Source: Streptomyces katrae (GTDB lineage Bacteria > Actinomycetota > Actinomycetes > Streptomycetales > Streptomycetaceae). Taken from it: DNA of 64,000 bases. The notes beneath the pieces were generated by a model. It was not told the DNA's origin. It searched no databases and was given only the letters and a program-made list of their open reading frames with translations. Within the stretch, counting starts at the first letter, position 1. The number at the start of each line of letters is the position of its first letter. This document shows, in pieces, positions 43,934 to 52,655 of this stretch. Where the stretch lies: contig NZ_CP020042.1 of assembly GCF_002028425.1 (NCBI RefSeq), forward strand, positions 806,001-870,000, read 5' to 3'. A program made the position numbers and the translations under genes.

Positions 43934-45076
43934 GTGTACCCGAACCGCAAACGCCTCCTCGCGGCCGCGGCCCTGTGGGCCGCCGCCGCCCTCGCAGCGG
44001 GCTGCGGGGGCGGCGGCTCCGCGCACCCCTCGGCCACCGCCCCGGGCGCCCGCTGCCCGGCTGCGCTCGCCCGGGCGAAGGAGGCGGTCCGGCGGGCCGA
44101 GCAGACGGACACCGGCTGGAACGGGCCCACCACCGGCCCCGCGGCGGTCCCCGGCAAGTCCCTGGTCTACGTCGCCCAGACCATGACCAACCCCGGGGTG
44201 GCCGGGGTTGCCGAAGGGGTCCGGGAGGCCGCCGCCGCCATCGGCTGGCAGGTCCGGGTGATCGACGGGGACGGCAGCCCGGCGGGCATCCAGGCCGCGC
44301 TCAGCCAGGCGGTCACCCTGCGGCCCTCGGGCATCGTCATCGGCGGCTTCGACCCGCGGCTGACGGAGCAGCAGACGGCGCACGCGCAGGCCCAGGGCAT
44401 CACGCTGATCGGCTGGCACGCGGTCGGCTCCCCCGGCCCGAGCACGGAGCCCCGGCTGTTCACCAACATCACCACCAGGGTGGAGGAGGTGGCGGGGATC
44501 AGCGCGGACTGGGTCATCGCCCGCTCCGGCGGCGCGGCCGGAGTGGTCGTCTTCACCGACGACTCCATCCCCTTCGCCCGCACCAAGGCGGAGCTGATCG
44601 GACGGCGGCTCGCCGGCTGCCCGGGCGTGGACGTGCTCGCCACGGAGAACATCCCCATCCCGGACGCCGGGCAGCGCACCCCCCAGGAGGTCTCCTCGCT
44701 CCTGGCGCGCTTCGGGGACCGGTGGACCGACTCCGTCGCCATCAACGACCTGTACTTCGCCGACGCCGCCCCCGCGCTGCGCGCCGCCGGACGCCCGGGC
44801 GGGGGGCCGCCCTTCAACATCGGTGCGGGCGACGGGGACCCGTCCGCCTTCCAGCGGATCAACAGCCACGGGTTCCAGGCGGCCACCGTCCCCGAACCGC
44901 TGTCCCAGCAGGGGTGGCAGGCCGTCGACGAGTTCAACCGCGCCTTCGCCGGGCGGCCCGCCAGCGGTTACGTCGCCCCGGTCCACGTGGTGACGGCCGG
45001 CAACAGCGGCGGGGCCGCGTCCTGGGACCCGAAGGGCTACCGGGAGGCGTACCGGAGGATCTGGCACGGCGGGTGA
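43934..45076 (+). CDS. Sugar-binding lipoprotein of the ABC transporter (RbsB type)
   Basis: 380 aa. Lipoprotein signal peptide with lipobox LAAGC at residues 18-22 (KRLLAAAALWAAAALAAGCGG). A periplasmic-binding-protein fold of the ribose/galactose class 1 family follows: VYVAQTMTNPGVAGVAEGVREAA at the first lobe, SGIVIGGFDP and TNITTRVEEVAGISADWVI. GTG 43934 follows AGGAG by 4 nt, which fixes this start; an upstream in-frame ATG at 43871 lies in permease sequence. Completes the ATPase-permease-binding protein operon. No adjacent sugar kinase or regulator points to the ligand. Confidence 0.88.
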   Translation: MYPNRKRLLAAAALWAAAALAAGCGGGGSAHPSATAPGARCPAALARAKEAVRRAEQTDTGWNGPTTGPAAVPGKSLVYVAQTMTNPGVAGVAEGVREAAAAIGWQVRVIDGDGSPAGIQAALSQAVTLRPSGIVIGGFDPRLTEQQTAHAQAQGITLIGWHAVGSPGPSTEPRLFTNITTRVEEVAGISADWVIARSGGAAGVVVFTDDSIPFARTKAELIGRRLAGCPGVDVLATENIPIPDAGQRTPQEVSSLLARFGDRWTDSVAINDLYFADAAPALRAAGRPGGGPPFNIGAGDGDPSAFQRINSHGFQAATVPEPLSQQGWQAVDEFNRAFAGRPASGYVAPVHVVTAGNSGGAASWDPKGYREAYRRIWHGG

Positions 45077-45190
45077 ACAGGGGCGGGGGGCGCGGCGCCG
45101 CGTCCCGGGGCCGGTGCGGGGTTGGTTGTCCGGTTATGGGTAGTCTTCCCGGGTCGGTGTGCGGGTTCCGTCAGGGCGGGGTGGGTTGTC

Positions 45191-45934
45191 ATGGGTCGTC
45201 AGACAGGGGTGCGCGCCGGGGCGGTGGCCGCGGTGCTGCTGCTCGGGCTGAGCGGGTGCGGCGGCCCGAAGGGCCAGGGGGACGGGAAGGCCCCGGACGG
45301 GCCGGCCGCGAGCGCGAGCCCCGCACCGTCCGCCTCCTCCGCGCCCCCGGCCGGTGACGCCAAGCCGGCCCCGGGCGACGTGCTGCCCGGCATGGTGGGC
45401 GCGGCCGTCGCGCGCGCCCAGCTGGCGGCCCTGCCGACGGGCAGGCCCGGCACGATGGCCGGGTACAGTCGCGACAAGTTCACGCACTGGGCCGAGCAGG
45501 GCGACAAGTGCGACACCCGCGAGGTCGTCCTCCAGCGCGACGGCAAGGACGTCGCCCGCGACTCCGAGTGCCGGGCCGTGAAGGGCAGCTGGAAGAGCCT
45601 GTACGACGGGGTCACCGTCAACGAGGCGTCGAAGCTGGACATCGACCACATGGTCCCGCTCGCCGAGGCCTGGCGCTCGGGCGCGGCAGCGTGGGACGCG
45701 GCCAAACGCAAGGCCTTCGCCAACGACCTGACGCGCCCCCAGCTGCTGGCGGTCTCGGCCGCCTCCAACCGCTCCAAGGGCGACCAGAGCCCCGACCTGT
45801 GGCAGCCCTCGGACAAGTCGAGCTGGTGCCAGTACGGGCGCGCCTGGACCACCGTCAAATCCCATTACGGGCTGACCGTCACCGAAGCCGAGAGGGCCAT
45901 GCTGACCACCATGATCGACACCTGCGCCGCATGA
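45191..45934 (+). CDS. Lipoprotein with HNH/DUF1524-type nuclease domain
   Basis: 247 aa. Lipoprotein signal with lipobox LSGC (AGAVAAVLLLGLSGCGG), a 45-residue Ala/Pro/Ser linker, then a domain with paired cysteines (DKCDTREVVL, DSECRAVKG) and the His-Me finger centre LDIDHMVPLAEAW, followed by NDLTRPQLLAVSAASNRSKGD. This is the DUF1524/HNH secreted nuclease pattern common in Streptomyces; the DH and the downstream Asn are the expected metal/catalytic residues. Anchored outside the membrane, it may degrade environmental DNA. ATG at 45191 by signal-peptide geometry. Its stop overlaps the next start (ATGA). Confidence 0.85.
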   Translation: MGRQTGVRAGAVAAVLLLGLSGCGGPKGQGDGKAPDGPAASASPAPSASSAPPAGDAKPAPGDVLPGMVGAAVARAQLAALPTGRPGTMAGYSRDKFTHWAEQGDKCDTREVVLQRDGKDVARDSECRAVKGSWKSLYDGVTVNEASKLDIDHMVPLAEAWRSGAAAWDAAKRKAFANDLTRPQLLAVSAASNRSKGDQSPDLWQPSDKSSWCQYGRAWTTVKSHYGLTVTEAERAMLTTMIDTCAA

Positions 45935-46212
45935 CCGGCCCCCGCCAGTACCAGTGGCAGGACGAGGTCCTCGCCGGCCCCGGCGGGGCCATGACCGACG
46001 AGGTCGGCGTCATCACGGGCCCGCTGACGCTGCGCACCACCGGCGGCCCCGACGGCACGGTCCGTTTCGAGGTGCAGTACACCGACGCGGACGAGTGGTA
46101 CACCCTCACCGGCAGCCCGGCGGCGCACGGCGACCCCTACGCACTGCACATCGCGGCACTGCGGGCGATCCGCGAGGGGGGCGGCGCCGAAGCTCCCGCG
46201 CCGCCCGTCTGA
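45931..46212 (+). CDS. Small conserved-looking protein coupled to the nuclease
   Basis: 93 aa, no signal peptide or TM. Sequence MTGPRQYQWQDEVLAGPGGA then beta-strand-rich segments (GPLTLRTTGGPDGTVRFEVQY, EWYTLTGSP) and a short helix near the end. I do not recognise a family. Its ATG overlaps the TGA of the lipoprotein nuclease, so it is translated from the same mRNA. A cytosolic location makes an inhibitor of the exported nuclease possible but unproven. Confidence 0.7.
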   Translation: MTGPRQYQWQDEVLAGPGGAMTDEVGVITGPLTLRTTGGPDGTVRFEVQYTDADEWYTLTGSPAAHGDPYALHIAALRAIREGGGAEAPAPPV

Positions 46213-46341
46213 GCAGCCGTCCGAGCATCCGTTCCGGACGGGCCGTTGGGCCGCTCGGGTGACGGGCGATAACCCCTGGCGCCGGGCGCAGTTGATCCAG
46301 ACGTCCCGCCGGGGACAGCTCATGCGACAGAAGGATCACCA

Positions 46342-46752
46342 ATGCTCAAGAAGTTCATGGCCACCGCTGCGGTCACCGCCTCCATCCTGGGCACGGGCGC
46401 CCTCGCGGCCTCCCCGGCGATGGCGATCGGCAACGACAACGGCGTCAACACCGTCAACGGCAACGGCTCGCAGCAGATCTACGGCAACCAGGAGACCTCG
46501 GGGGCGATGAGCCCCCAGCTCAGCGCGATCCAGGGCTCGCTGAACAAGGCCTGCGTCGCCCTGCCGGCCAAGGTCAACGTCCAGTCCGTGCTCTCCGCGG
46601 TCAACGTCGGCATCCAGGACATCGCGATCGCCTCCAACCCGCAGAACCAGCAGTGCACCGAGAACTCCACCCAGGCCAAGGGTGACGAGACCCTTTCGCA
46701 CATCCTGTCCAACATCCCGATCCTGTCCGGGAACGTGTCGGCCGGCAGCTGA
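46342..46752 (+). CDS. Rodlin-family secreted protein
   Basis: 136 aa. Signal peptide (MLKKFMATAAVTASILGTGALAASPAMA) and mature start IGNDNG, then NGNGSQQIYGN, MSPQLSAIQGSLNKAC, NPQNQQCTENSTQAKGD and LSHILSNIPILSGN, all rodlin (RdlA/RdlB) signatures, including two conserved cysteines. Rodlins organise chaplin fibrils into the rodlet layer on aerial hyphae and spores. AGAAGGA sits 6 nt before the ATG. Rodlins usually come as an adjacent pair; only one copy is present here. A strong terminator follows. Confidence 0.88.
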   Translation: MLKKFMATAAVTASILGTGALAASPAMAIGNDNGVNTVNGNGSQQIYGNQETSGAMSPQLSAIQGSLNKACVALPAKVNVQSVLSAVNVGIQDIAIASNPQNQQCTENSTQAKGDETLSHILSNIPILSGNVSAGS

Positions 46753-46763
46753 TCCAGCGGTTC

Positions 46764-46800
46764 CGGAGCGGCGTGGCGACGCGGTCGCCACGCCGCTCCG
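46764..46800 (+). terminator. Strong terminator after the rodlin gene
   Basis: Perfect 17-bp stem (46764-46780 with 46784-46800) and a 3-nt loop GCG, 12 bp past the stop codon. It separates the rodlin from the chitinase operator 28 bp further on. Confidence 0.85.
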
Positions 46801-46827
46801 GCGTTTCTCCGCGCCGCACATGAAGTT

Positions 46828-46839
46828 TGGTCTAGACCT
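46828..46839 (+). promoter_or_regulatory. dre-like chitinase operator (DasR site) with -35 element
   Basis: TGGTCTAGACCT contains the perfect palindrome GGTCTAGACC (46829-46838), the core of the DasR-responsive element found as repeats before Streptomyces chitinase genes. It abuts TTGACA (46839-46844), a consensus -35. No matching -10 follows; chitinase hinge-like coding sequence begins instead. Confidence 0.75.
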
Positions 46840-46842
46840 TGA

Positions 46843-47493
46843 CAGGGCGAGACCCCGGGCACCGGGAACCCGTCCGGGTTCGTGGTCAGCGAGGCCCAGT
46901 TCAACCAGATGTTCCCGGACCGCAACCCCTTCTCCACCTACAACGGCCTGGTCGCGGCGCTCTCCGCATGCCCCGCGTTCGCCCACACCGGGGACGACAC
47001 CGTCAAGCGGCGCGAGGCGGCGGCCTTCCTCGCGAACGTCTCGCACGAGACCGGCGGGCTGGTGTACATCGTCGAGCAGAACACCGCCAACTACCCGCAC
47101 TACTGCGACGCCTCCCAGCCCTACGGCTGCCCGGCCGGCCAGGCGGCGTACTACGGCCGCGGCCCCATCCAGCTCAGCTGGAACTTCAACTACAAGGCCG
47201 CCGGCGACGCCCTCGGCATCAACCTGGTCGCCAACCCCTACCTCGTCGAGCAGGACCCGGCCGTCGCGATGAAGACGGCGCTCTGGTACTGGAACACCCA
47301 GAACGGCCCCGGCACGATGACCGCGCACGCGGCCATGGTCAACGGAGCGGGCTTCGGCGAGACCATCCGCTCCATCAACGGGGCCCTGGAGTGCAACGGC
47401 GGCAACCCGGCGCAGGTGCAGAGCCGGGTGGACAAGTACCAGGCCTTCACCCGGCTGCTGGGCGTCACCCCGGGGGCCGGCCTGAGCTGCTGA
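46843..47493 (+). pseudogene. GH19 chitinase catalytic domain, N-terminus missing
   Basis: From about 46843 the frame reads as the hinge and full catalytic domain of a Streptomyces GH19 chitinase: GTGNPSGFVVSEAQFNQMF, SHETGG with the general-acid Glu, YIVEQNTANYPHYC with the second Glu, AYYGRGPIQLSWN, and the usual end GVTPGAGLSC. Homologues start with a signal peptide and a chitin-binding module. Here an in-frame TGA (46840-46842) sits directly upstream and the dre/-35 element overlaps that point. The only in-frame start is GTG 46882, without a ribosome site. A deletion of promoter -10, signal peptide and binding module is the simplest reading. The catalytic domain itself is intact. Confidence 0.75.
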
Positions 47494-47498
47494 CCCCT

Positions 47499-50264
47499 TC
47501 AGTGGCCCCGCAGCGCGGTGGCCAGCTGGGCCCGGGAGCGGACGTCGAGCTTCTGGTAGATCCGGGTGAGCCGGGCTTCGACGGTCTTGACGCTGAGGAA
47601 CAGCTTCGCGGCCGCCTCCTGGTTGCTGGCGCCCCCGCCGACCAGCAGGGCGAGGCGGGCCTCGGCGTCGGTCAGCGCCGCCGCCCCCGGGTGCGGGACG
47701 CAGGTCTCGGGGGCGTTCTCCCGGGCCAGGGCGAGCCACGGCTGCGCCCCGGCCCGTTCGAACACCTCGGCGGCGTCGCGCAGCGCGGCCCGGGCCGGCG
47801 CCCGGCGGCGGCGCCGGCGTTCCACCCGGGCCAGCGCGAGCAGCGTACGGCCCCGCTCCAGGGGCAGTCCCAGGGCCTCGAAGCGCTGGACGGTGGCCTG
47901 GAGCAGGGCGACGGCGGGCTCCGGTTCGCCCTGCGCCGACAGCGCGAGCCCCCGGGCCCGGTCCAGGGCGGCGAGCACGGGGGTGCGTCCCAGGGCGCGG
48001 GCGACGGGGGTCACCGCATCGAGGAGGGCTACGGCCCCGGCCGGGTCGTCGGCGGCGACCAGGGCCTCGGCGAGCTCCCCGTGCCAGCGCAGGATGGAGG
48101 GGTCCACCACCTGCTGGGCCTCCTCCAGCTCGGCGACCCGGCGCAGGGTGGCCACCGCCTTGGCGGCCTCGCCGGTGGCCAGTTCGACGGTGCCGAGGGC
48201 GTAGAGGCCCCGGGAGAGGAAGACCTGGTCGTGTTCCTCCTCGGAGGCGCGGATGCCGCGGCGGGCGTAGGCGGCAGCCCGCGCGAAGCTGCCGCCGGCC
48301 GCCTCGGCGGTGGCGGCGACGTACCAGGCGGGTCCCGGGGAGAGGCCCGCCTCGATGGTCAGTTCCAGGGCGCGGCGGGCGTGCGCGGCGCCCAGGACGC
48401 AGGCCCCGCGCCGCAGTTCGACCTCGGTGAGGCTGCGCAGCACCTCGAAGACGTCCTCGGCGGAGCCGGTGCGCTGGACGGCGGGGAGCAGGACGAGGAG
48501 CCGGCTGCGGGCGTCGGCGAGCCGGTCGTCGAAGAGGGCGTGGCGGACGGCGAGGTACTGGGGGGCGTTGCGCATGCCGAGGGGGACCTCGGGGGCGGGC
48601 AGGGCAAGGGCCTCGGCCAGGATGTCCTCGGCGTCGGGGTCGGCGAGGATGCGTCCCATACGGGCCCGTACGGTCAGGGCCATGGCTTCGGCGACCTGGT
48701 CTCCCCCGGCCTTGGCGAGGGCCCCGGCCTCGGCCGCGGCGTCCCGGGAGCGGACGGGGTCCCCGTCACTGAGGTTGTGCTTCCAGGCGATGCGCAGCTG
48801 TACGGCGGCCAGCAGGGAGGGGTCGTCGGCGGCGTCGGCCTCGGCGCAGGCGAAGGCGAAGGTCTCGTCGAGGGCGGCCAGGGCCTGCCCGGCGGCGTCG
48901 ATCACGGCGAGCCGGGCCCGTACCCGCTGGGCGGGTGAGGCGTCCCGGGCGAGGACGGCGCGGGTGGCACGGCGGGCGAGGTCGGCGCGGCCGGCCCAGC
49001 CGGCGTCCTCGGCGGCCGCGACGAGCCGGGCGAGTTCTTCGGCGGGCAGGTCCGCCGGGGTGCGCTCGGCGGCGAGCAGCCCGAGTTCGGCGGCCAGGGC
49101 CCGCTGGCCGCGGCGGCGGCAGGCGTCGGCGGCGCGGGTGATCTCGGCGGCGAGTTCCGCGTCGGGGGCGTCGACGGCGAGGGCGCGGTGGCGTACGGCC
49201 TGGACGGGGTCGCCGACGGCGGCGGCGAGGGCGGCGTGCCCGGCGGAGCGTTCGGGCCAGCCCGCGTCGGCGGCCAGGGCGGTGGGCAGGGCGCCGGCGG
49301 TGAAGGAGACGGCTCCGTCCTCGCCGACGGTGACCAGGGCGGCCCGTTCGGCCTCCGCGAGTTCCGCTTCGGCGTCGGGGCGGCCGGCGCGGCGCAGCAG
49401 GGCGGTGGTGGGGCGGGTGGCGAGGGCGGCGAGCAGCAGCGTGGGGCGGGTCCGGGCGGGGGCTTCGGCGAGGAGCCGGCGGGCGACCTCGCGGGCCTGG
49501 CCGGAGACGGGCAGGGGGTCGGCGTGGTGGGCGCAGCCGCCCTGGCTCCCGGCGGCTTCGGCGAGGGAGTGGCCGAGGGCGAGGGCGAGGCGGGGGTTGC
49601 CGCCGCTGGCCTGGTGGATGCGGCCGGCGAGGCGGGCGGGGAGGCCGTGGCGGAGCAGCAGTTCGGCGACCTCGTCGGCGCCGAGGGCGGGGACGCGGAC
49701 GGCGGGGGCGCCGGGGCCGCAGAGGGTTTCGGCGGCGGGGGCGCCGTCCTGGGCGCGTTCGGCGACGAGCACCCGCACCCGGGGCGGGGTCAGGCGCAGG
49801 GCGAAGCGGAGCAGGTCGGCGCTCTCGGCGTCGAGCCACTGGGCGTTGTCGACGAGGAGCAGGAGGGGTCCGGGGGCGGCGAGGGTGCGCAGGACCTCGG
49901 CGAGGGCCAGGCGCAGGGCGACGTGGTCGCGTCCGGCGCGGGGTGCGTCGGTCTCGCGGCGCAGGAGGGCGATGGCGGTGCGCTGGGGTCCGGCGAGGCG
50001 GTCGAGGACGGGGCGGGGGACCCGGGCGAGGAGGGCGGCGGCGCAGGCCTCGGGTATGTGCCGGTCGGCGGCTTCGGGGGCGAGTCGCAGGACGGTCTCG
50101 CGGCGGGCTTCGGCGGCGGCCGCGACGGCGTGGGCCACCTCGGTCTTGCCGGCTCCGGCGGGGCCGGTGAGGACGGCGCGGCCGTGCGTGGTCAGCGCGC
50201 GGCCGACGGCCTCGATGAGTACGCCGTGTCCGACGTTGGTGTCAGCGTGCCCCGTCGCCGCCAC
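47499..50264 (-). CDS. LuxR-family ATP-binding regulator (LAL/MalT-like)
   Basis: About 921 aa. N-terminal AAA/STAND ATPase with Walker A GPAGAGKT and Walker B LLLLVDNAQW, a long helical TPR-like middle, and a C-terminal LuxR HTH (LTDAEARLALLVGGGASNQEAAAKLFLSVKTVEARLTRIYQKL). LAL proteins activate secondary-metabolite or sugar-use operons in response to ATP plus an inducer. The start is uncertain: GTG 50264 is the first good codon after a -10-like TATTGT (minus strand, 50321-50316) and an AGGAAGGG; in-frame sequence upstream to 50423 precedes that promoter. It ends 5 bp from the chitinase stop, convergent. The target is not evident. Confidence 0.85.
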   Translation of the reverse strand: MAATGHADTNVGHGVLIEAVGRALTTHGRAVLTGPAGAGKTEVAHAVAAAAEARRETVLRLAPEAADRHIPEACAAALLARVPRPVLDRLAGPQRTAIALLRRETDAPRAGRDHVALRLALAEVLRTLAAPGPLLLLVDNAQWLDAESADLLRFALRLTPPRVRVLVAERAQDGAPAAETLCGPGAPAVRVPALGADEVAELLLRHGLPARLAGRIHQASGGNPRLALALGHSLAEAAGSQGGCAHHADPLPVSGQAREVARRLLAEAPARTRPTLLLAALATRPTTALLRRAGRPDAEAELAEAERAALVTVGEDGAVSFTAGALPTALAADAGWPERSAGHAALAAAVGDPVQAVRHRALAVDAPDAELAAEITRAADACRRRGQRALAAELGLLAAERTPADLPAEELARLVAAAEDAGWAGRADLARRATRAVLARDASPAQRVRARLAVIDAAGQALAALDETFAFACAEADAADDPSLLAAVQLRIAWKHNLSDGDPVRSRDAAAEAGALAKAGGDQVAEAMALTVRARMGRILADPDAEDILAEALALPAPEVPLGMRNAPQYLAVRHALFDDRLADARSRLLVLLPAVQRTGSAEDVFEVLRSLTEVELRRGACVLGAAHARRALELTIEAGLSPGPAWYVAATAEAAGGSFARAAAYARRGIRASEEEHDQVFLSRGLYALGTVELATGEAAKAVATLRRVAELEEAQQVVDPSILRWHGELAEALVAADDPAGAVALLDAVTPVARALGRTPVLAALDRARGLALSAQGEPEPAVALLQATVQRFEALGLPLERGRTLLALARVERRRRRRAPARAALRDAAEVFERAGAQPWLALARENAPETCVPHPGAAALTDAEARLALLVGGGASNQEAAAKLFLSVKTVEARLTRIYQKLDVRSRAQLATALRGH

Positions 50265-50388
50265 GCACAGCCACCAGCCCTTCGCTCCCCGGTCCTGCCC
50301 TTCCTGTGAGAGGCGACAATACGAGGTCCGCCCCCCGGCGGACCCGGATTGTGACGCAGAATTCAGTCGGGCGACAGGAATGCGCCGC

Positions 50389-50421
50389 GGACCTGCCGGT
50401 ACGGGAGGTATCGGCAGGTCC
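50389..50421. other. Perfect inverted repeat between subtilase and LAL genes
   Basis: GGACCTGCCG (50389-50398) and CGGCAGGTCC (50412-50421), 13-nt spacer. It lies 100 bp after the subtilase stop and upstream of the LAL regulator, both on the minus strand. It could be the subtilase terminator or an operator for the LAL promoter; the sequence does not decide. Confidence 0.55.
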
Positions 50422-50520
50422 ACGGGCTGGGTTGGTCCGTACTATCGCCCCGTCAGGCCGGAGGTGGGGGACTCCGGCGGGCGTCCGGACCGGGCAGTGG
50501 TGCGTGGGGTCCGGCGGGGA

Positions 50521-52335
50521 TCAGAAGCCGAGGCTCCAGGAGTCGATCTTGCCGGTGTCGCCGGCCGCGTTGTCGTTCACGCGGAGCTTCCAGGTGCCGT
50601 TGGCGACCTCGGAGGAGGCGTCGACGGTGTAGGTCTGGTTGATGTTGGCGGTGCTGCCGCCGGCCCGGTTGTGCAGGGTGTACACGGTGCCGTCGGGGGC
50701 GACCAGGTCGACCTTCAGGTCACCGATGTAGGTGTGGGCGATGTTCACGCCGACCTTGAGGGCGGCCGGGGCGTTGCCGGTCACACCGCTGACGGTGATC
50801 GGGCTCTCCACCGTGGTGTTGTCGGCGATGGCGAAGTCCGCGGTGTTCTCGAAGAACGGCGTGCTGGGGGTGGAGGTCACGGCGTTGACGGTCGCGGCCG
50901 CGTCGGCGAGGCCGGCGCCGCAGCCGCCGGTGCAGGTGCCGGCCAGCGGGCGGGCGCCCGCCTTGATGGCGGCCTCGACCTGCGCCGGGGTGAGGGAGGG
51001 CTTGGCGGCCACGAGGAGCGCGGCGAGGCCGGCGATGTGCGGGGCGGCCATGCTGGTTCCCTGGTACGGCTTGTAGATCTCCGCGCCGGGGGTGGTGGTG
51101 CCGTTGTTCAGGGTGGAGAGGATGCCGTTCTCCGGCGTGGTGACGGTGCCGGGGGTGTCGGTGGCGCGGCGGGTCTCACCGCCGGGGGCGGAGACGTCCA
51201 CCTTGGCGCCGTAGTTGGAGTAGAAGGAGCGGTCGCCGGTGCGGTTGGTGGCGGCCACGGTGATGACGTTGTTGCAGCTGGCCGGGGTGAAGGAGCTCGC
51301 GTCGGCGTTGCTGTTGCCGGCGGCCACGACGACGGTGGTGCCGCGGGCGACGGCGGCGTTGATGGCGTTCTGGTAGCTGGCGCTGCAGGTGCCGGAGCCA
51401 CCGAGGCTCATGTTGATGACCTTGGCGGGGGTGGCGTTCGCCGGGATGCCCGCGACGGTGCCGCCCGAGGCCCACGTGATGGCGTCGACGATGTCCGAGG
51501 TGGCGCCGCCGCACTTGCCGAGGACGCGGACGGGCTGGATCTTCGCGTTGTACGCGATGCCGGCGACGCCCTTGCCGTTGTTGGTGGCGGCGGCGATGGT
51601 GCCGGCCACGTGGGTGCCGTGCCAGGAGGAGTCGCTGGCCTTGGAGCCGGTGCCGCACTCGCCGGCGGCGCTCCAGTCGCCCTGGTCGGCCGGGTTGTTG
51701 TCGCGGCCGTTGCCGTCGCGGGCGGCGGTGGAGTCGGAGATGAAGTCGTAGCCGGCGACGATGTTGGGGGCGACGTCGGAGTGGGCCACGTAGCCGGTGT
51801 CGATCACGGCGACGGTGACGCCGGAGCCGGTGGTCTTGTCCCAGGCGGCGGGCACGTTCATGCCGGCGGTGGGCTCGAAGAGGTCCCACTGCTTGGCGTA
51901 CTCGGTGTCGTCCGGGGTGCTCATCGCATAGGCGCGGGAGTCGGGCTCGACGTAGGCGACGTCCGGGTCGGCGCGGAACTGGTCCATCACCTTGGCGGCG
52001 TCGGCCGGGGCGGTCGCACCGCCCAGGCTGACGAGCGCGGCTCCGGTGCCCAGGCGGCGGTCGAACTTCGCCTTCTTGCCGGCCTTCTTGCCCTTGGCGC
52101 TGGCGTCGTCGGCGGCCGCGGTGTTGGAGCCGGCCTCCGGGGCGGAGGACTTGTAGCCCACGATCAGGTTCTCGACCGGGGCGGTGGCCGGGGCAGCGGG
52201 GGCCGCCGCGTTCGGGAGGGTATGGGCGGCCGGGTCGCTCGCGGGGGTCACGGCCACGGCGGCGGTGGCGGAGCCTGCGAGGAGGGTGACGGACATGGCC
52301 ACGACGGATATGAGCCGTCGTCGGGGTGCGTGCAC
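50521..52335 (-). CDS. Secreted subtilisin-like serine protease (S8) with P domain
   Basis: 604 aa. Signal peptide (about 1-30), inhibitor I9-like propeptide (50-140, including AKFDRRLGTGAALVSLGG), S8 catalytic domain (about 150-430) with Asp in VAVIDTG, His in HGTHVAGTIAA, oxyanion Asn in AAGNSNADAS and Ser in GTSMAAPH, then a C-terminal proprotein-convertase P domain (about 480-604; DLKVDLVAPDGTVYTLHNRAGG, WKLRVNDNAAGD). Exported and self-processed by family precedent. GTG 52335 follows AAAGGGGAACACC. An unusually long 401-bp gap lies upstream, containing three 11-bp-phased direct repeats. Probably nutritional, or involved in aerial-growth protein processing. Confidence 0.93.
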   Translation of the reverse strand: MHAPRRRLISVVAMSVTLLAGSATAAVAVTPASDPAAHTLPNAAAPAAPATAPVENLIVGYKSSAPEAGSNTAAADDASAKGKKAGKKAKFDRRLGTGAALVSLGGATAPADAAKVMDQFRADPDVAYVEPDSRAYAMSTPDDTEYAKQWDLFEPTAGMNVPAAWDKTTGSGVTVAVIDTGYVAHSDVAPNIVAGYDFISDSTAARDGNGRDNNPADQGDWSAAGECGTGSKASDSSWHGTHVAGTIAAATNNGKGVAGIAYNAKIQPVRVLGKCGGATSDIVDAITWASGGTVAGIPANATPAKVINMSLGGSGTCSASYQNAINAAVARGTTVVVAAGNSNADASSFTPASCNNVITVAATNRTGDRSFYSNYGAKVDVSAPGGETRRATDTPGTVTTPENGILSTLNNGTTTPGAEIYKPYQGTSMAAPHIAGLAALLVAAKPSLTPAQVEAAIKAGARPLAGTCTGGCGAGLADAAATVNAVTSTPSTPFFENTADFAIADNTTVESPITVSGVTGNAPAALKVGVNIAHTYIGDLKVDLVAPDGTVYTLHNRAGGSTANINQTYTVDASSEVANGTWKLRVNDNAAGDTGKIDSWSLGF

Positions 52336-52655
52336 GGTGTTCCCCTTTACGAGCCGTTTCCGGGCAGGCCGGAGCGGCCGGTGTGTGCGGTGTGGGAGGT
52401 GGAACCGGCGCCGCGGGACCGGGAGGGCTGGTCATACCGCCCCGGTCGCCGCCGCGCGCTTCTCGTCGCCCGGCCGCAACGGCGGGGCTGGGCGACTGCG
52501 TGTACCGGCGATCCGCGCCTCCACGGACGGCTTCACACCATGTGGGGTTGGTGCGGGGGCAGTTCGGGGTGCGGAAGACCGCCGGTGGGCAGACAGTAGG
52601 CAACGCGGGGATGAACCCGATACAGGGAAAACCCTTGTCCGGACCCTGGGGAAGG

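Noticed and set aside
46820..47272. ATG at 46820 as the chitinase start
   Set aside because: It is out of frame with the chitinase; the frame gives Arg/Pro-rich antisense-like sequence, and the ATG lies upstream of the dre element.
48310..52599. Open frame of 1429 codons on the plus strand over the LAL and subtilase genes
   Set aside because: It spans two well-defined minus-strand genes, has no ribosome site, and reads as low-complexity Arg/Ala then Gly/Val sequence.
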